Position numbers and translations under genes: made by a program. Positions 10,552 to 18,988 of a DNA stretch of 64,000 nt are shown piece after piece. Source of the DNA: Rhizobiales bacterium YIM 77505 (GTDB lineage: Bacteria > Pseudomonadota > Alphaproteobacteria > Rhizobiales > Beijerinckiaceae); assembly GCA_000745135.1 (NCBI GenBank), contig JQNH01000001.1, forward strand, positions 2,108,001 to 2,172,000, given 5' to 3'. How positions within the stretch are numbered: position 1 is the first letter of the stretch; every line of letters starts with the position of its first letter. The notes beneath the pieces are model-generated. The model made no database searches. It was not told where the DNA came from and saw only the letters and a program-made list of their open reading frames with translations.

Positions 10552-11118
10552 TTACCGCGGGACCTCTTCGAAATAGGGCGGAGATGCCGGCGCAAAGGCG
10601 GATACGGCCGAAACCGGCTGAGCGGACGCGGATGGAGCGTCCTCGATGGAGGCCGTCTGGAGATCCTCTTCGTCTTCCTTGGCGGTCTTCGATTTGCCCG
10701 CAAGCGCTGCGAGCATGCCCTTGCGCTTGGCGTCGTAGTAGTACCCACGGGCGAAATAAGCGATGGCCCGATTCTGGTCGCCACCGGCCACCCGGTAAGC
10801 GCCGGCCAGGTAGCGCACCCCATATGTCAGGTTCGTCTCGGCGTCGAGGAGCCCGGAAGGTGAGCCGCTGTAGCCGAGGGCCCGTGCGGTGGCGGCCTTG
10901 ATTTGCATCAGACCCAAGGTGCCGCCGCGGCCGACCGCTCCAGGATTGTAGCGACTCTCACGCTGGATCACGCGGTGCACGAGGGTCTCAGGAACTCCGT
11001 TCTCCTGCGCATGCCTCGCGATCAGCGCGTGGAGGTCGGACTTCTTCTTCTCGATGGCCAAGGCCGGGTGCGAAAGCACAGCGCAGGCAACGCCCGCAAG
11101 GGTCATCTTCTTGAGCAT
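10552..11118 (-). CDS. lytic transglycosylase, SLT domain
   Basis: A periplasmic murein-cleaving enzyme of 188 residues. A signal peptide (MLKKMTLAGVACAVLSHPALA) precedes a goose-type lysozyme fold. The catalytic Glu sits in IQRESRYNPGAVG, followed by GTLGLMQIKAATA and NLTYGVRYLAGAY, the standard SLT motifs. The C-terminal 50 residues are Ala/Ser/Pro-rich and may be a linker or disordered tail. The start at 11118 was chosen because it gives a clean signal peptide. No secretion-system genes are adjacent, so general cell-wall turnover is the simplest role. Confidence 0.88.
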   Translation of the reverse strand: MLKKMTLAGVACAVLSHPALAIEKKKSDLHALIARHAQENGVPETLVHRVIQRESRYNPGAVGRGGTLGLMQIKAATARALGYSGSPSGLLDAETNLTYGVRYLAGAYRVAGGDQNRAIAYFARGYYYDAKRKGMLAALAGKSKTAKEDEEDLQTASIEDAPSASAQPVSAVSAFAPASPPYFEEVPR

Positions 11119-11252
11119 TGGTCCATCCCACCGAAACCTGCGCATCGAGTGGGCGTGAAATGGGGCCACTTTCGGGCACCCTCCTAAGTCTTTGATACGA
11201 CTTGACTTTCGCTGGCGTCCTTCTCAAAGTGGAGAGCGGCCCCTCAAAGGGC

Positions 11253-11495
11253 TCAGTGCGGAGGCGCGTCGCCGCCGCGCCAAGTTCCGCGCCAACCAAA
11301 ATACACGTCCAACGGCTCCAGCCCATGATCGTGGCGGGAGGCAAGAACGGCGCGCTCCTGGGGCGGCGGCCACAAGCCGGCCCTTATTCGGCCAAGCCAC
11401 CGGGTGAGCGCCGCTGAGCTCCGTGAATCGAGCATTTTGGAAAAGCGGCGGCGAGAAAAGGTCGGTCCGCGCATGCTTTCGACCGGATGCGTCAT
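11253..11495 (-). CDS. possible small hypothetical protein, 80 residues
   Basis: In the 538-bp gap between the transglycosylase and the Crp-like gene, an ATG at 11495 on the minus strand is preceded by a GAGGGAGA ribosome binding site about 5 bp away. It opens an 80-codon frame with GC-rich third positions, starting MTHPVESMRGPTFSRRRFSK. The product is Arg/Trp-rich and basic, with no motif I recognise and no signal peptide. It might be a real orphan gene or a chance frame; homology in related genomes would decide. The rest of the gap (11119-11252 and 11496-11656) shows no gene and should hold the promoters of the flanking genes. Confidence 0.33.
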   Translation of the reverse strand: MTHPVESMRGPTFSRRRFSKMLDSRSSAALTRWLGRIRAGLWPPPQERAVLASRHDHGLEPLDVYFGWRGTWRGGDAPPH

Positions 11496-11656
11496 GTCTC
11501 CCTCGCCAAAGATGCTGGCGCTCGCCAGGAGCGCGGTGCCCCGCCGATTGCCGATGCTTCGCTCACCATCCCGCACCATCGAGCCGCGATCCGTGATACA
11601 TCTCACGTAGGTCCTCACCGGTCAGGACTACGCCGAGGCGTCGTGGAGATCAGGAC

Positions 11657-12337
11657 ATGGCCGAATCCGGGAATTTCGCACGCCTGCTCGGCGCCAACCC
11701 GTTCTTCGCCGATCTTGGATCGGAAGCTGTCGAGGCCATCGCTGCGCTCTGCGTGACGTGCAGCCTCCATCCTGGCGAAACCCTCTTCCTCAAAGGAGAT
11801 CCGGGCGACGCCCTCTACGCGGTCCGCCGCGGACAGATCCGGATTGCGACCGGCACCGAGGCGGGAAAAAGGCTGACGCTGAACCTCTTAGGATCAGGCG
11901 ACGTCTTCGGCGAAGTTGCATTGCTCGATGGCCGTCCGCGAACAGCGGACGCCGCCGCCAGCGAGGCGACAGAGCTCTTCATGGTGCGCCGACGCGATTT
12001 TGTCTCTCTTCTGGAGCGGCGGCCCGCTGTCGCCGTCCGCATCATCGAGCTCCTCTGCGCGCGGATCCGCTGGATGAGCGACCGCATGGAGGAATCGGTC
12101 CTCATGCCCCTTCACGTCCGCCTTGCGCGCCGTCTCGTCGCCCTCAGCGAAGATTACGGCGATGAGCTCCACGTCTCGCAGGAGGAGCTCGCGGTTTTCG
12201 TCGGGGCGACGCGCGAGAGCGTGAACCGGCAACTGCAAGCCTGGCGGCGGCGGGGGCTCGTCGAGCTCAGCCGCAATAGGATCCGCGTCGTCGACCGCGC
12301 AAGCCTCGCACCGAGAGCGGATGTCTCCGGCCATTGA
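11657..12337 (+). CDS. Crp/Fnr family transcriptional regulator
   Basis: A 226-residue regulator. Residues about 14-130 form a cyclic-nucleotide-binding beta-roll; FGEVALLDGRPRTADAAA corresponds to the phosphate-binding cassette, here with Arg-Thr as in cAMP-binding Crp proteins. A dimerisation helix and an Arg-rich winged helix-turn-helix follow (SQEELAVFVGATRESVNRQL, about residues 175-195). No cysteines typical of Fnr are seen at the N-terminus. It stands immediately before a FecR-like gene and a nucleotide cyclase, which suggests the cyclase may make its ligand (inference). A GGAGATCAGG stretch gives the ribosome binding site. Confidence 0.9.
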   Translation: MAESGNFARLLGANPFFADLGSEAVEAIAALCVTCSLHPGETLFLKGDPGDALYAVRRGQIRIATGTEAGKRLTLNLLGSGDVFGEVALLDGRPRTADAAASEATELFMVRRRDFVSLLERRPAVAVRIIELLCARIRWMSDRMEESVLMPLHVRLARRLVALSEDYGDELHVSQEELAVFVGATRESVNRQLQAWRRRGLVELSRNRIRVVDRASLAPRADVSGH

Positions 12338-12379
12338 GTTGCAGCAAGGCGCCGAGAAAGGACCGACGGAGAAGGCGGG

Positions 12380-12928
12380 ATGTGCACGGGGTTGCTGTCA
12401 GACCATCCTCGCCATGATCGTCTTTTCGTGGCCGCCATCATCGGCGTCATGGTCGTTGTTGGATCGTCCGATGCTCTCGCCCAGAGGGCTGGGTGTTCCG
12501 TTACAACCTACACCGACCCGCCGCGCGAGGTGCTGCGGTGTGCGGACGGGCTCACCATCACGGCCGAGAGCGGCAGGCAATACCGCCTCGAGGATCGCAA
12601 CCGCGACGGAACGCCGGAGGGAGCAGAACTCACGGGGCGCGGACTTCTCATCGAGGTGCCCAGGCGCCTTCGTAGCGGGTTCCAGGTGCGCACGCCTCAT
12701 GCCATTGCGTCCGTGTGTGGCACCGTTTGGGCCGCTGACGTCACTCCGACACGTACTTCGGTGTTCGTGCGGGAGGGGATCGTCCAGGTGGCCCGGACCG
12801 ACTCGCCCGCTGCAGTGACCCTCCGTGCGGGCGATGGCGTGGACGTCGATGTCAGTCGCGGCGACCTTGCGGTGAGGCGCTGGTCGGCGGAGCGCGCCGC
12901 CCTGCTTCTCGGCCGTTTCGGGCGGTGA
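12380..12928 (+). CDS. FecR-domain periplasmic protein
   Basis: A secreted or membrane-anchored 182-residue protein. A hydrophobic segment at residues 15-35 ends near ALA and looks like a signal peptide. The middle matches the FecR fold: LLIEVPRRLRSGFQVRTPHAIASVCGT (in part) then VWAADVTPTRTSVFVREGIVQV, which is the typical pattern of a sensor beta-helix. Two or three cysteines could form a disulfide. Its stop overlaps the cyclase start, so the two proteins are coupled; FecR-CHASE2 cyclase pairs recur in bacteria. It may sense a periplasmic signal for the CHASE2 domain of its partner (inference). Confidence 0.72.
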   Translation: MCTGLLSDHPRHDRLFVAAIIGVMVVVGSSDALAQRAGCSVTTYTDPPREVLRCADGLTITAESGRQYRLEDRNRDGTPEGAELTGRGLLIEVPRRLRSGFQVRTPHAIASVCGTVWAADVTPTRTSVFVREGIVQVARTDSPAAVTLRAGDGVDVDVSRGDLAVRRWSAERAALLLGRFGR

Positions 12929-14793
12929 TGCGGCTGCGCATCCCGTCCGCGCAGGTCATGCTGGCGCTCGCCGCAGCGCTTCTGGCGCTAGGCTGGGGCA
13001 CCATCCTGGCGCGGTGGCATCTGGAAGGCGGTGCCGCCGCCCTCGAGCGCATCGAGGCGCCGCTCACGGACCTTCGGTTTCAGATCGCCGGGCCGCGACC
13101 GCCATCGGAAGACATCGCCATCGTTGCGGTTGATGACGATACGGTCAGGGAGGCAGGGACTTATCCGCTTCCCCGTCTTACGGTGGCTCGGCTGGTGCGC
13201 GAGATCGCGAGGCAGCGGCCTCGAGCGATCGGCCTCGACCTCCTCTTCATCGACGCGGGCGCGCCGGGTTCGGACCTGGCGCTTGCCGATGCCCTTCGAG
13301 AGGCGCGCGCCGTGGTGGCGGCAGCGGCGATATTCTCGCGGACGGAACCGCACGCCGACCGTGACGAAGGCCGCTTTGCGGAGGCCGCTCTCGCAGAGCG
13401 GGTGATCTGGCCGGTGCCGCCGATCCGCGCTGCCGCCGGCGTCGGGCTTGTCAACATCGCCACCGACCAGGCGGGCACGCCTCGCCATGTCCCTCTGATC
13501 GTTCGCACGCGGGACGGCCTCATGCCAGCCTTTGCGCTGCGCCTCATCAGCGTCGCCGCCGGCGCCGACCCTGAACTTGGTGGAGATCACGTCCGCATCG
13601 GTCCAGCAACCACGAGCTATGACCTCGGCTACAACCTGACCTTGCGCTTCTACGGGCCGAGCGGTGCGTTTCGCACCGTAAGCGCGAGTGATGTTCTCGC
13701 GGGCACCCTTCCTGCCAACGCCCTCGAGGATCGTATCGTCATCGTGGGCGCGACGGCCATCGGCACGGCCGATACCTTCGCCACTCCCTTCGATCCGGTG
13801 CTGCCGGGGGTGGAGGTGCTGGCCACTGCGGTCAGTCATCTGATCAAGGGTGATGCGCTGGTGCGCACGACCGCCACGCGGCGGCTGGACGCCGCAGCTG
13901 CCGTGCTGCTGCCTGTGCTAACGGTGCTGCTCTTGGCGCTCAGGCGCATCGGCGTCGGTCTTGCGCTCGCCGCTGCGCTTGTGGCTGCGTGGGTTGCCCT
14001 CGCTGTGGCCGCCTTCATGCACGGATATTGGCTGCACATCGCCGTGCCGATCGCGGCGGTGATCCCCCCTGCCCTGTTCTACGTCGCGGGCCGGCTCTGG
14101 CTCGATCAGCGCATCGAGCGCCAACTCGAAGCGACGCAGCAAGCGTTCCGCCGCTTCCACGCCCCGGCGCTTGCCGACTATCTCGCCGCTCACCCCGATT
14201 ACCTGGCTGAACCGACGCAGCAGGACGCGGGCGTGCTGTTCGTTGATCTATCGGGCTTCACGGGCCTGAGCGAGAGCCTGGGGCCGGAGCAGACACGCGA
14301 TCTGCTCAAAGGCCTGCATTCGGTCATTGAGGACGAAGTCACCCGCCATCGCGGCGTCGTCGTCAGCTTCATGGGCGATGGCGCGATGATCGTGTTCGGT
14401 CTCCCAAGGCCTGCCCCCGACGACGCAGCCCGCGCCGTTGCCGCCGTGGTCGCTCTGGTCGAGCGGGTTCATGCGTGGCTGCGGACCCTTCCCGCCCGCC
14501 AGCGGGAGCGTATTGGCGTGCGGGTCGGCGCACATTTTGGGCCCGTGGTGGTTTCGCGCCTCGGCACCGACACCCATCAACACATCACGGCGACTGGAGA
14601 TACCGTGAACGTCGCGAGCCGACTGCTCGAAGTGGCCGCAGCCCAAGGAGCGCTCGCCGCGGCAAGCGAGGATCTCTTTCGCGCCAGCAGCCTTGCGGAT
14701 AGTCGCTTTTCGGACGTGCGGCAGGTTCCGATCAGGGGACGAGCAGAGCCGCTCCGCATCCGCCTCCTATTGGCCCAGCCGGGAATCGTCTAG
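12928..14793 (+). CDS. CHASE2-domain adenylate/guanylate cyclase
   Basis: A membrane-bound class III nucleotide cyclase of about 621 residues. An N-terminal membrane helix leads into a periplasmic CHASE2 sensor (about 30-310), three transmembrane helices (about 315-395) and a cytoplasmic cyclase domain (about 430-600). The two metal-binding aspartates are in VLFVDLSGFT (about Asp439) and FMGDGAMIVFG (about Asp484). GDTVNVASRL supplies the purine-contacting Asp. The position usually held by the purine-selecting Lys, four before the second metal Asp, is Ser. The start is the ATG in TGATG at the FecR stop; a GTG one codon earlier is possible. The stop codon TAG is part of the CTAG target site of the adjoining insertion sequence. 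Confidence 0.9.
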   Translation: MRLRIPSAQVMLALAAALLALGWGTILARWHLEGGAAALERIEAPLTDLRFQIAGPRPPSEDIAIVAVDDDTVREAGTYPLPRLTVARLVREIARQRPRAIGLDLLFIDAGAPGSDLALADALREARAVVAAAAIFSRTEPHADRDEGRFAEAALAERVIWPVPPIRAAAGVGLVNIATDQAGTPRHVPLIVRTRDGLMPAFALRLISVAAGADPELGGDHVRIGPATTSYDLGYNLTLRFYGPSGAFRTVSASDVLAGTLPANALEDRIVIVGATAIGTADTFATPFDPVLPGVEVLATAVSHLIKGDALVRTTATRRLDAAAAVLLPVLTVLLLALRRIGVGLALAAALVAAWVALAVAAFMHGYWLHIAVPIAAVIPPALFYVAGRLWLDQRIERQLEATQQAFRRFHAPALADYLAAHPDYLAEPTQQDAGVLFVDLSGFTGLSESLGPEQTRDLLKGLHSVIEDEVTRHRGVVVSFMGDGAMIVFGLPRPAPDDAARAVAAVVALVERVHAWLRTLPARQRERIGVRVGAHFGPVVVSRLGTDTHQHITATGDTVNVASRLLEVAAAQGALAAASEDLFRASSLADSRFSDVRQVPIRGRAEPLRIRLLLAQPGIV

Positions 14794-15637
14794 AGTCTGT
14801 TATGGACTGAGGGTGCGGCTATGGTGCGGGCATGATTGCTCGCAAGTCTTATCCCTCGGACGTTTCGGATGACGAATGGGCGCTGGTTGCGCCCTATCTT
14901 GCACTCTTGCCTGAGGCGGCGGGGCAGCGGGAGCACTCGTTGCGCGAGGTGTTCAACGGGCTGCGCTATGTTGTCCGCAACGGCATTGCCTGGCGGGCGA
15001 TGCCGAATGATCTGCCGCCTTGGGCGGCCGTGTATCAGCAGGCGCAGCGCTGGCTGCGGGCCGGTTCGTTCGAGGCGCTCGCCCACGACCTGCGCGTGCT
15101 GTTGCGGGTGGCGGCCGGGCGCCCGCCCGCACCCTCGGCCGCCATCCTCGACAGCCGGACGCTGCGCTCCACGCCCGAGAGCGGCCACCGCGCCGGCTAT
15201 GACGGCGCCAAGCGCAAGAAGGGCTCCAAGCTGCACCTGGCGGTCGACACGCTCGGCCACCTCCTGGCCCTCCACGTCACCCCCGCCACGGCGGACGACC
15301 GCGCCGAGGTCGGGCGCCTGGCCGCCGCCGTGCAGCAGGCCACCGGCAACAGCGTCGAGATCGCCTTCGTTGACCAGGGCTATACCGGCGACAAGCCGGC
15401 CGCGGCCGCCAGCGAACACGGCATCGCCCTGGAGGTCGTGCGCCTGCCCGAGGCCAAGCGCGGCTTCGTCCTCCTGCCCCGGCGCTGGGTCGTCGAGCGA
15501 TCCTTCGCTTGGGCCACCCGCTGCCGCCGCCTCGTCAAAGACTACGAGCGCCTGCACACAACCCTCGCAGGCCTCCACGTCGTCGCCTTCGCTTGCCTCA
15601 TGCTCCGTCAAGCCGCAGAACTGGTCCATAACAGACT
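14794..15637 (+). mobile_element. IS5-family insertion sequence, complete, with CTAG target duplication
   Basis: An 844-bp element with perfect 14-bp terminal inverted repeats: AGTCTGTTATGGAC at 14794-14807 and its complement at 15624-15637. It is flanked by the duplicated tetranucleotide CTAG at 14790-14793 and 15638-15641. It carries one full-length DDE transposase and nothing else. Intact ends, intact duplication and an intact ORF argue for recent insertion. The CTAG specificity and size fit the IS427-like branch of IS5. It lies between the cyclase and ggt stops and disrupts neither reading frame. Confidence 0.95.
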
Positions 15638-15641
15638 CTAG
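14832..15641 (+). CDS. IS5-family transposase
   Basis: A 269-residue DDE transposase. The N-terminal DUF4096-type segment (LSDDEW-like VSDDEWALVAPYL) is followed by the catalytic triad: Asp about 107 in ILDSRTL, Asp about 181 in FVDQGYTG and Glu about 222 in WVVERSFAWATRCRRL, with the Y-R-E-K-like spacing of the IS4/IS5 superfamily. A single uninterrupted frame encodes it, unlike the two-frame layout of some IS427 relatives. The last codons read through the right inverted repeat, and the TAG stop is supplied by the duplicated target CTAG, so the protein end depends on the insertion site. Confidence 0.95.
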   Translation: MIARKSYPSDVSDDEWALVAPYLALLPEAAGQREHSLREVFNGLRYVVRNGIAWRAMPNDLPPWAAVYQQAQRWLRAGSFEALAHDLRVLLRVAAGRPPAPSAAILDSRTLRSTPESGHRAGYDGAKRKKGSKLHLAVDTLGHLLALHVTPATADDRAEVGRLAAAVQQATGNSVEIAFVDQGYTGDKPAAAASEHGIALEVVRLPEAKRGFVLLPRRWVVERSFAWATRCRRLVKDYERLHTTLAGLHVVAFACLMLRQAAELVHNRL

Positions 15642-15647
15642 GGACCC

Positions 15648-17432
15648 CTAATCGCCGATCGCGACGCCTTCACGACGGCTGTCGGCGCCGCCGATCAGGC
15701 CGGCCGGCGTCACGAGGATGACCTGGATCCCCGAGGTCATCTCCATCAGCCTGACCTCGTGTCCCTTGGCCTCGAGAGCGGTCTTCCACGCCTCGGCCTC
15801 GGTGCCGGCCTCGAGCTCGGTGGGGCCGTTGCGGCTGCCGAAATTGCCGAGATCGACGGCCCGCTGCGGATCAAGCTTCCAGTCGAGGATGCCGACGAGG
15901 GTCTTCGCCACATAGCCGATGATCTGGCTGCCGCCCGGGGATCCAAGGACGGCGTAGAGACGGTCGAAAGCATCGAACGCAATCGTCGGTGCCATGGACG
16001 AGCGCGGACGCTTCCCCGGCTCGACTCGATTGGCGACGGGCTTTCCGTCGGCGGTCGGAACGAAGTTGAAGTCGGTGAGCTCGTTGTTCAACAGAAAGCC
16101 GCCCTTCGTCATCAGGCGGGCGCCGAAGCCGTCCTCAATCGTCGTCGTCATGGCAACGGCGTTACCGTCGCGATCGACGACGGAGATGTGGCTGGTGCCG
16201 AACTCGATGCCGTCCTGAGCCGGGGCCAAGAATGCCCGCCGTCCGGGCGGCTCGCCAGGCGTTGCGCGGCCCATCGACCGGTCGGCCCGCACGAGAGCAG
16301 CGCGGCTCTTGATGTAGTTCCGGTCGAGGAGTCCGCGGGTCGGGACGCTGACGAAGGCGGGATCCCCAAGGTAGAGGGCGCGATCGGCGAAGGCGAGGCG
16401 GCCGGCTTCGGTCATCCAGTGCGCGGCGTCCGCTCCCGGCCCCATGCGCTCAAGGTCTTGGGTTTCCAGAACCCCGAGGATTTGGAGGACCGCAATGCCG
16501 CCGGAGCTTGGAGGCCCCATGCCACAGATCCGATACGCCCGGTACGTCCCGCACACCGGCGGACGTTCGATGACCTCGTAGGCTTTGAGATCCTCGAGGG
16601 TCATATCGCCCGGACTAAAGGGGTGGCCGACGAGCGTTGCGATCACGTCCTGTGCGATCTCGCCACTGTAGAAGCCGTCGGCCCCCCTATCGGCGATCAT
16701 GCGCAAGGTGCTCGCGAAGGCTGGGTTCTTCAGGAGGCTGCCGACTGCTTTCGGCTGACCATCGCTCTCGTAGAAATAGGCGAGCGCTCGCGGGTCGGAC
16801 TTCAGGGCCGTCTCCTTGCCAAGCAGCCCGTTGAGGCGCGGTGAGACAGGGAAACCCTCCTCGGCCAGGCGGATGGCCGGCTCGAACAGGCGCGGCCACG
16901 GCAGCCGTCCCCACCGTCTATGCGCCTCTTCCATGAGGCGAACCGTTCCCGGAACGCCGACTGCCCGCCCGCCGACCACTGCCTCCATGAAAGCCATCGG
17001 CTTGCCGTCTGGCCGCAGGAAGCGATCCGGGGTGGCGGCGGCGGGCGCCGTCTCGCGTCCGTCGAGGGAAACGAGCGATCGCTTGGCCTGGTCCCAATGC
17101 AGAAGGAAGGCGCCGCCGCCGATCCCTGAGCTCTGCGGCTCGACCAGGTTGAGGACGAGCTGGACGGCGATGGCCGCGTCAACGGCGCTGCCGCCGGCCC
17201 GCAGGATGTCGCGGCCGGCCGCGGCCGCCAGCGGATTGGCCGCAGCGACCATCGCATGCGTGGGAGCGTCGACGGCTCGAACGCTCCGCCCGGTCGCGGC
17301 CTCCGGCGCCCGAAATGCGTCCTGAGCTTGCGCGGTCGCCGCTCCGATCATGAGCGCTGCGCAAACGGAGAGGACACCCTTCCGCCTGCGGCGGCTTGGA
17401 GCCTCGCCGGCTCCTTTCGGCAGCTTGCCCAT
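15648..17432 (-). CDS. ggt: gamma-glutamyltransferase
   Basis: Periplasmic N-terminal-nucleophile hydrolase that removes gamma-glutamyl groups from glutathione and related compounds. The precursor is 594 residues with a signal peptide of about 35 residues ending AQA. The nucleophile Thr, at which autoprocessing splits the large and small subunits, is in FGTSHISVVD at about residue 411. GMGPPSSGGI, the Asn/Glu-rich NNELTDF and the KRPRSSMAPTI segments are family motifs. The ATG at 17432 was preferred over an upstream TTG. The gene ends 7 bp from the right end of the insertion sequence. Confidence 0.93.
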   Translation of the reverse strand: MGKLPKGAGEAPSRRRRKGVLSVCAALMIGAATAQAQDAFRAPEAATGRSVRAVDAPTHAMVAAANPLAAAAGRDILRAGGSAVDAAIAVQLVLNLVEPQSSGIGGGAFLLHWDQAKRSLVSLDGRETAPAAATPDRFLRPDGKPMAFMEAVVGGRAVGVPGTVRLMEEAHRRWGRLPWPRLFEPAIRLAEEGFPVSPRLNGLLGKETALKSDPRALAYFYESDGQPKAVGSLLKNPAFASTLRMIADRGADGFYSGEIAQDVIATLVGHPFSPGDMTLEDLKAYEVIERPPVCGTYRAYRICGMGPPSSGGIAVLQILGVLETQDLERMGPGADAAHWMTEAGRLAFADRALYLGDPAFVSVPTRGLLDRNYIKSRAALVRADRSMGRATPGEPPGRRAFLAPAQDGIEFGTSHISVVDRDGNAVAMTTTIEDGFGARLMTKGGFLLNNELTDFNFVPTADGKPVANRVEPGKRPRSSMAPTIAFDAFDRLYAVLGSPGGSQIIGYVAKTLVGILDWKLDPQRAVDLGNFGSRNGPTELEAGTEAEAWKTALEAKGHEVRLMEMTSGIQVILVTPAGLIGGADSRREGVAIGD

Positions 17433-17532
17433 TGTCAAAGGCCTATCCCGCGCCGCCAGTCGTACCGCCGACGGCGCGGTGCTGCAACCTGCGTCCGGCC
17501 CGGGCCAGCCGCCGAGAGCAAGCGGCAGGTGA

Positions 17533-17820
17533 TTATTTTAGATGCTGCGCGATATGCTTGTTCATCTCGAACATGGTGACCTTCTTCTTTCCAAAGATCG
17601 CCTGCAATTTATCGTCGGCCAAGATCTCCCGCTTGTTCTCGGGATTCTGGAGCTTGTTCTTTTTGATGTAGTCCCAGATCTTGCTGACCACCTCGGGACG
17701 GGGAAGCGGCGATGATCCCACGATCGCCGACAACTCCTTCGACGGCTGCAAGGGCTTCATGAGTGCTGGATTCACCTTCCGTCCCGTCGATCCCTTCGCC
17801 GTCGTTTTGCTGGTTGGCAT
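17533..17820 (-). CDS. SWIB/MDM2-domain protein
   Basis: A 95-residue basic protein consisting of a short Lys/Thr-rich N-terminus and one SWIB domain (about 18-93): ALMKPLQPSKELSAIVG, VSKIWDYIKKNKLQNPENKR and a C-terminal KVTMFEMNKHIAQHLK. The domain is best known from eukaryotic chromatin-remodelling subunits but small stand-alone versions occur in chlamydiae and many alphaproteobacteria, where the role is unclear. Start at 17820 follows a strong GGAGGAG ribosome binding site. It precedes ggt by about 100 bp but an operon is not evident. The 235 bp upstream (17821-18055) contains no gene I can support. Confidence 0.9.
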   Translation of the reverse strand: MPTSKTTAKGSTGRKVNPALMKPLQPSKELSAIVGSSPLPRPEVVSKIWDYIKKNKLQNPENKREILADDKLQAIFGKKKVTMFEMNKHIAQHLK

Positions 17821-18055
17821 CGTTCTCCTCCGAATTGTCGGCCGGGCCGGCCCAACTGTGCCGCGCACACGATCTTGTTGAAAATCCCTGGCGTCAAGGC
17901 AGCCCACCGCACCTTTGCACCACTGAATCGCGCCAAGATGCCGACGACCGCCTCAAAAGCATGGCGCAGGCGCTCGCCCTCCTACCCTCCGAGGGCGGAG
18001 CTGCGACCATGATCCACCTCACCCGGTGCGTTCCGGCCGGAGCGCGGCGAATCCG

Positions 18056-18988
18056 CTAGATCGCCGCCTGCAGGCTCGGCTCCGCCTCGTCAACCTGCGC
18101 CCGCGGCGCATATCGGCGGACCATGGCAGCGCAGAACTCGGCGAATTCCTCGACCGCCTGCGGCGGGCTTGTATGATGGGGGGCGATGCCGCGGTGCTCG
18201 GGGGTGAAGCAGAAGGTGACGGTGACATTGAACTCCGCGAGCGCCTCCATCTGCCGGTCGAACCAATCGAGGGCGTTCGGACGGAAGCTGTCGGCCCAGG
18301 ACAAGCCGGTACGCAGATATGTGACACCCAGCCGTTTCATCCACGCCACGGCATCGTCGAGGCGATGGTCCTCGAAATGGAACCATTGGCAGAAGCCGAT
18401 CTCGGGCGTGTAGTCGGCGAATTTTTCGAGCGCGGGCTTCGGTGTGCCATCCTCCCGCAATAGCCCCATGTAGAAGTGTCGATAGTAGGAGGAGCCCTCC
18501 GCCTCCTTGTGGCGTGTCGTGGCCTCCCAGGCGCGCGGCAGATCGTAGAGGCTGTACCAGTGAATCCGGGGGGTCTTACCGATCAGGAGTTCCGCCGTGC
18601 GCTGCAAACCCCAGACCTGGACCTCCTCGGCGCCGAACGTAGAGATACCCACCTCCGTGACCCAAATGGGCAGGTCTGTCACGGCGCGGATCTCCTCGAT
18701 CTTGTCCGGCCATTCGTGAATCTGCCACAAATTCCAATCGAGCGGGAAGCCGTGCACCGCGACGACGTCCACATGGTCGAGAACGCCCTTGCTCGCCATG
18801 TTGCGGATGAAGCCCGGATCGATGGGCGAGATGCCTCCGAGCACCCTCGGCAGGTTCGGGTTCTCGGCCTTGATGGCCTGCCCGGCGGCGATGGCGGTGT
18901 TGGCGAACAGGCTCCAATCGGGATCAAGCTCGGGATCCCAATGGGACTTGTTGTTGGGCTCGTTCCAGATCATCACCGCTTCGATCAT
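18056..18988 (-). CDS. glycoside-hydrolase-like protein with permuted barrel order
   Basis: A 310-residue cytosolic protein resembling beta-xylosidase/GH39-type clan A enzymes. The acid/base candidate is Glu10 in IWNEPNN and the nucleophile candidate is Glu112 in WVTEVGIS. Unusually, the acid/base motif, which normally sits at barrel strand 4, is at the very N-terminus. The C-terminal 100 residues (MKRLGVTYLRTGLSWADSF..., VTFCFTPEHRGIAPHH) look like strands 1-3 that normally come first. The ATG overlaps the upstream methyltransferase stop (ATGA), so the start is not a truncation artefact. It is the last gene of the minus arm of the glycan cluster; it may trim or transfer sugars (inference). 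Confidence 0.7.
   Translation of the reverse strand: MIEAVMIWNEPNNKSHWDPELDPDWSLFANTAIAAGQAIKAENPNLPRVLGGISPIDPGFIRNMASKGVLDHVDVVAVHGFPLDWNLWQIHEWPDKIEEIRAVTDLPIWVTEVGISTFGAEEVQVWGLQRTAELLIGKTPRIHWYSLYDLPRAWEATTRHKEAEGSSYYRHFYMGLLREDGTPKPALEKFADYTPEIGFCQWFHFEDHRLDDAVAWMKRLGVTYLRTGLSWADSFRPNALDWFDRQMEALAEFNVTVTFCFTPEHRGIAPHHTSPPQAVEEFAEFCAAMVRRYAPRAQVDEAEPSLQAAI

Noticed and set aside
14836-15651. Second long frame overlapping the transposase in the same direction
   Set aside because: The DDE motifs are all in the 14832 frame; the other frame is a compositional shadow, so a two-ORF frameshifted transposase is not needed.
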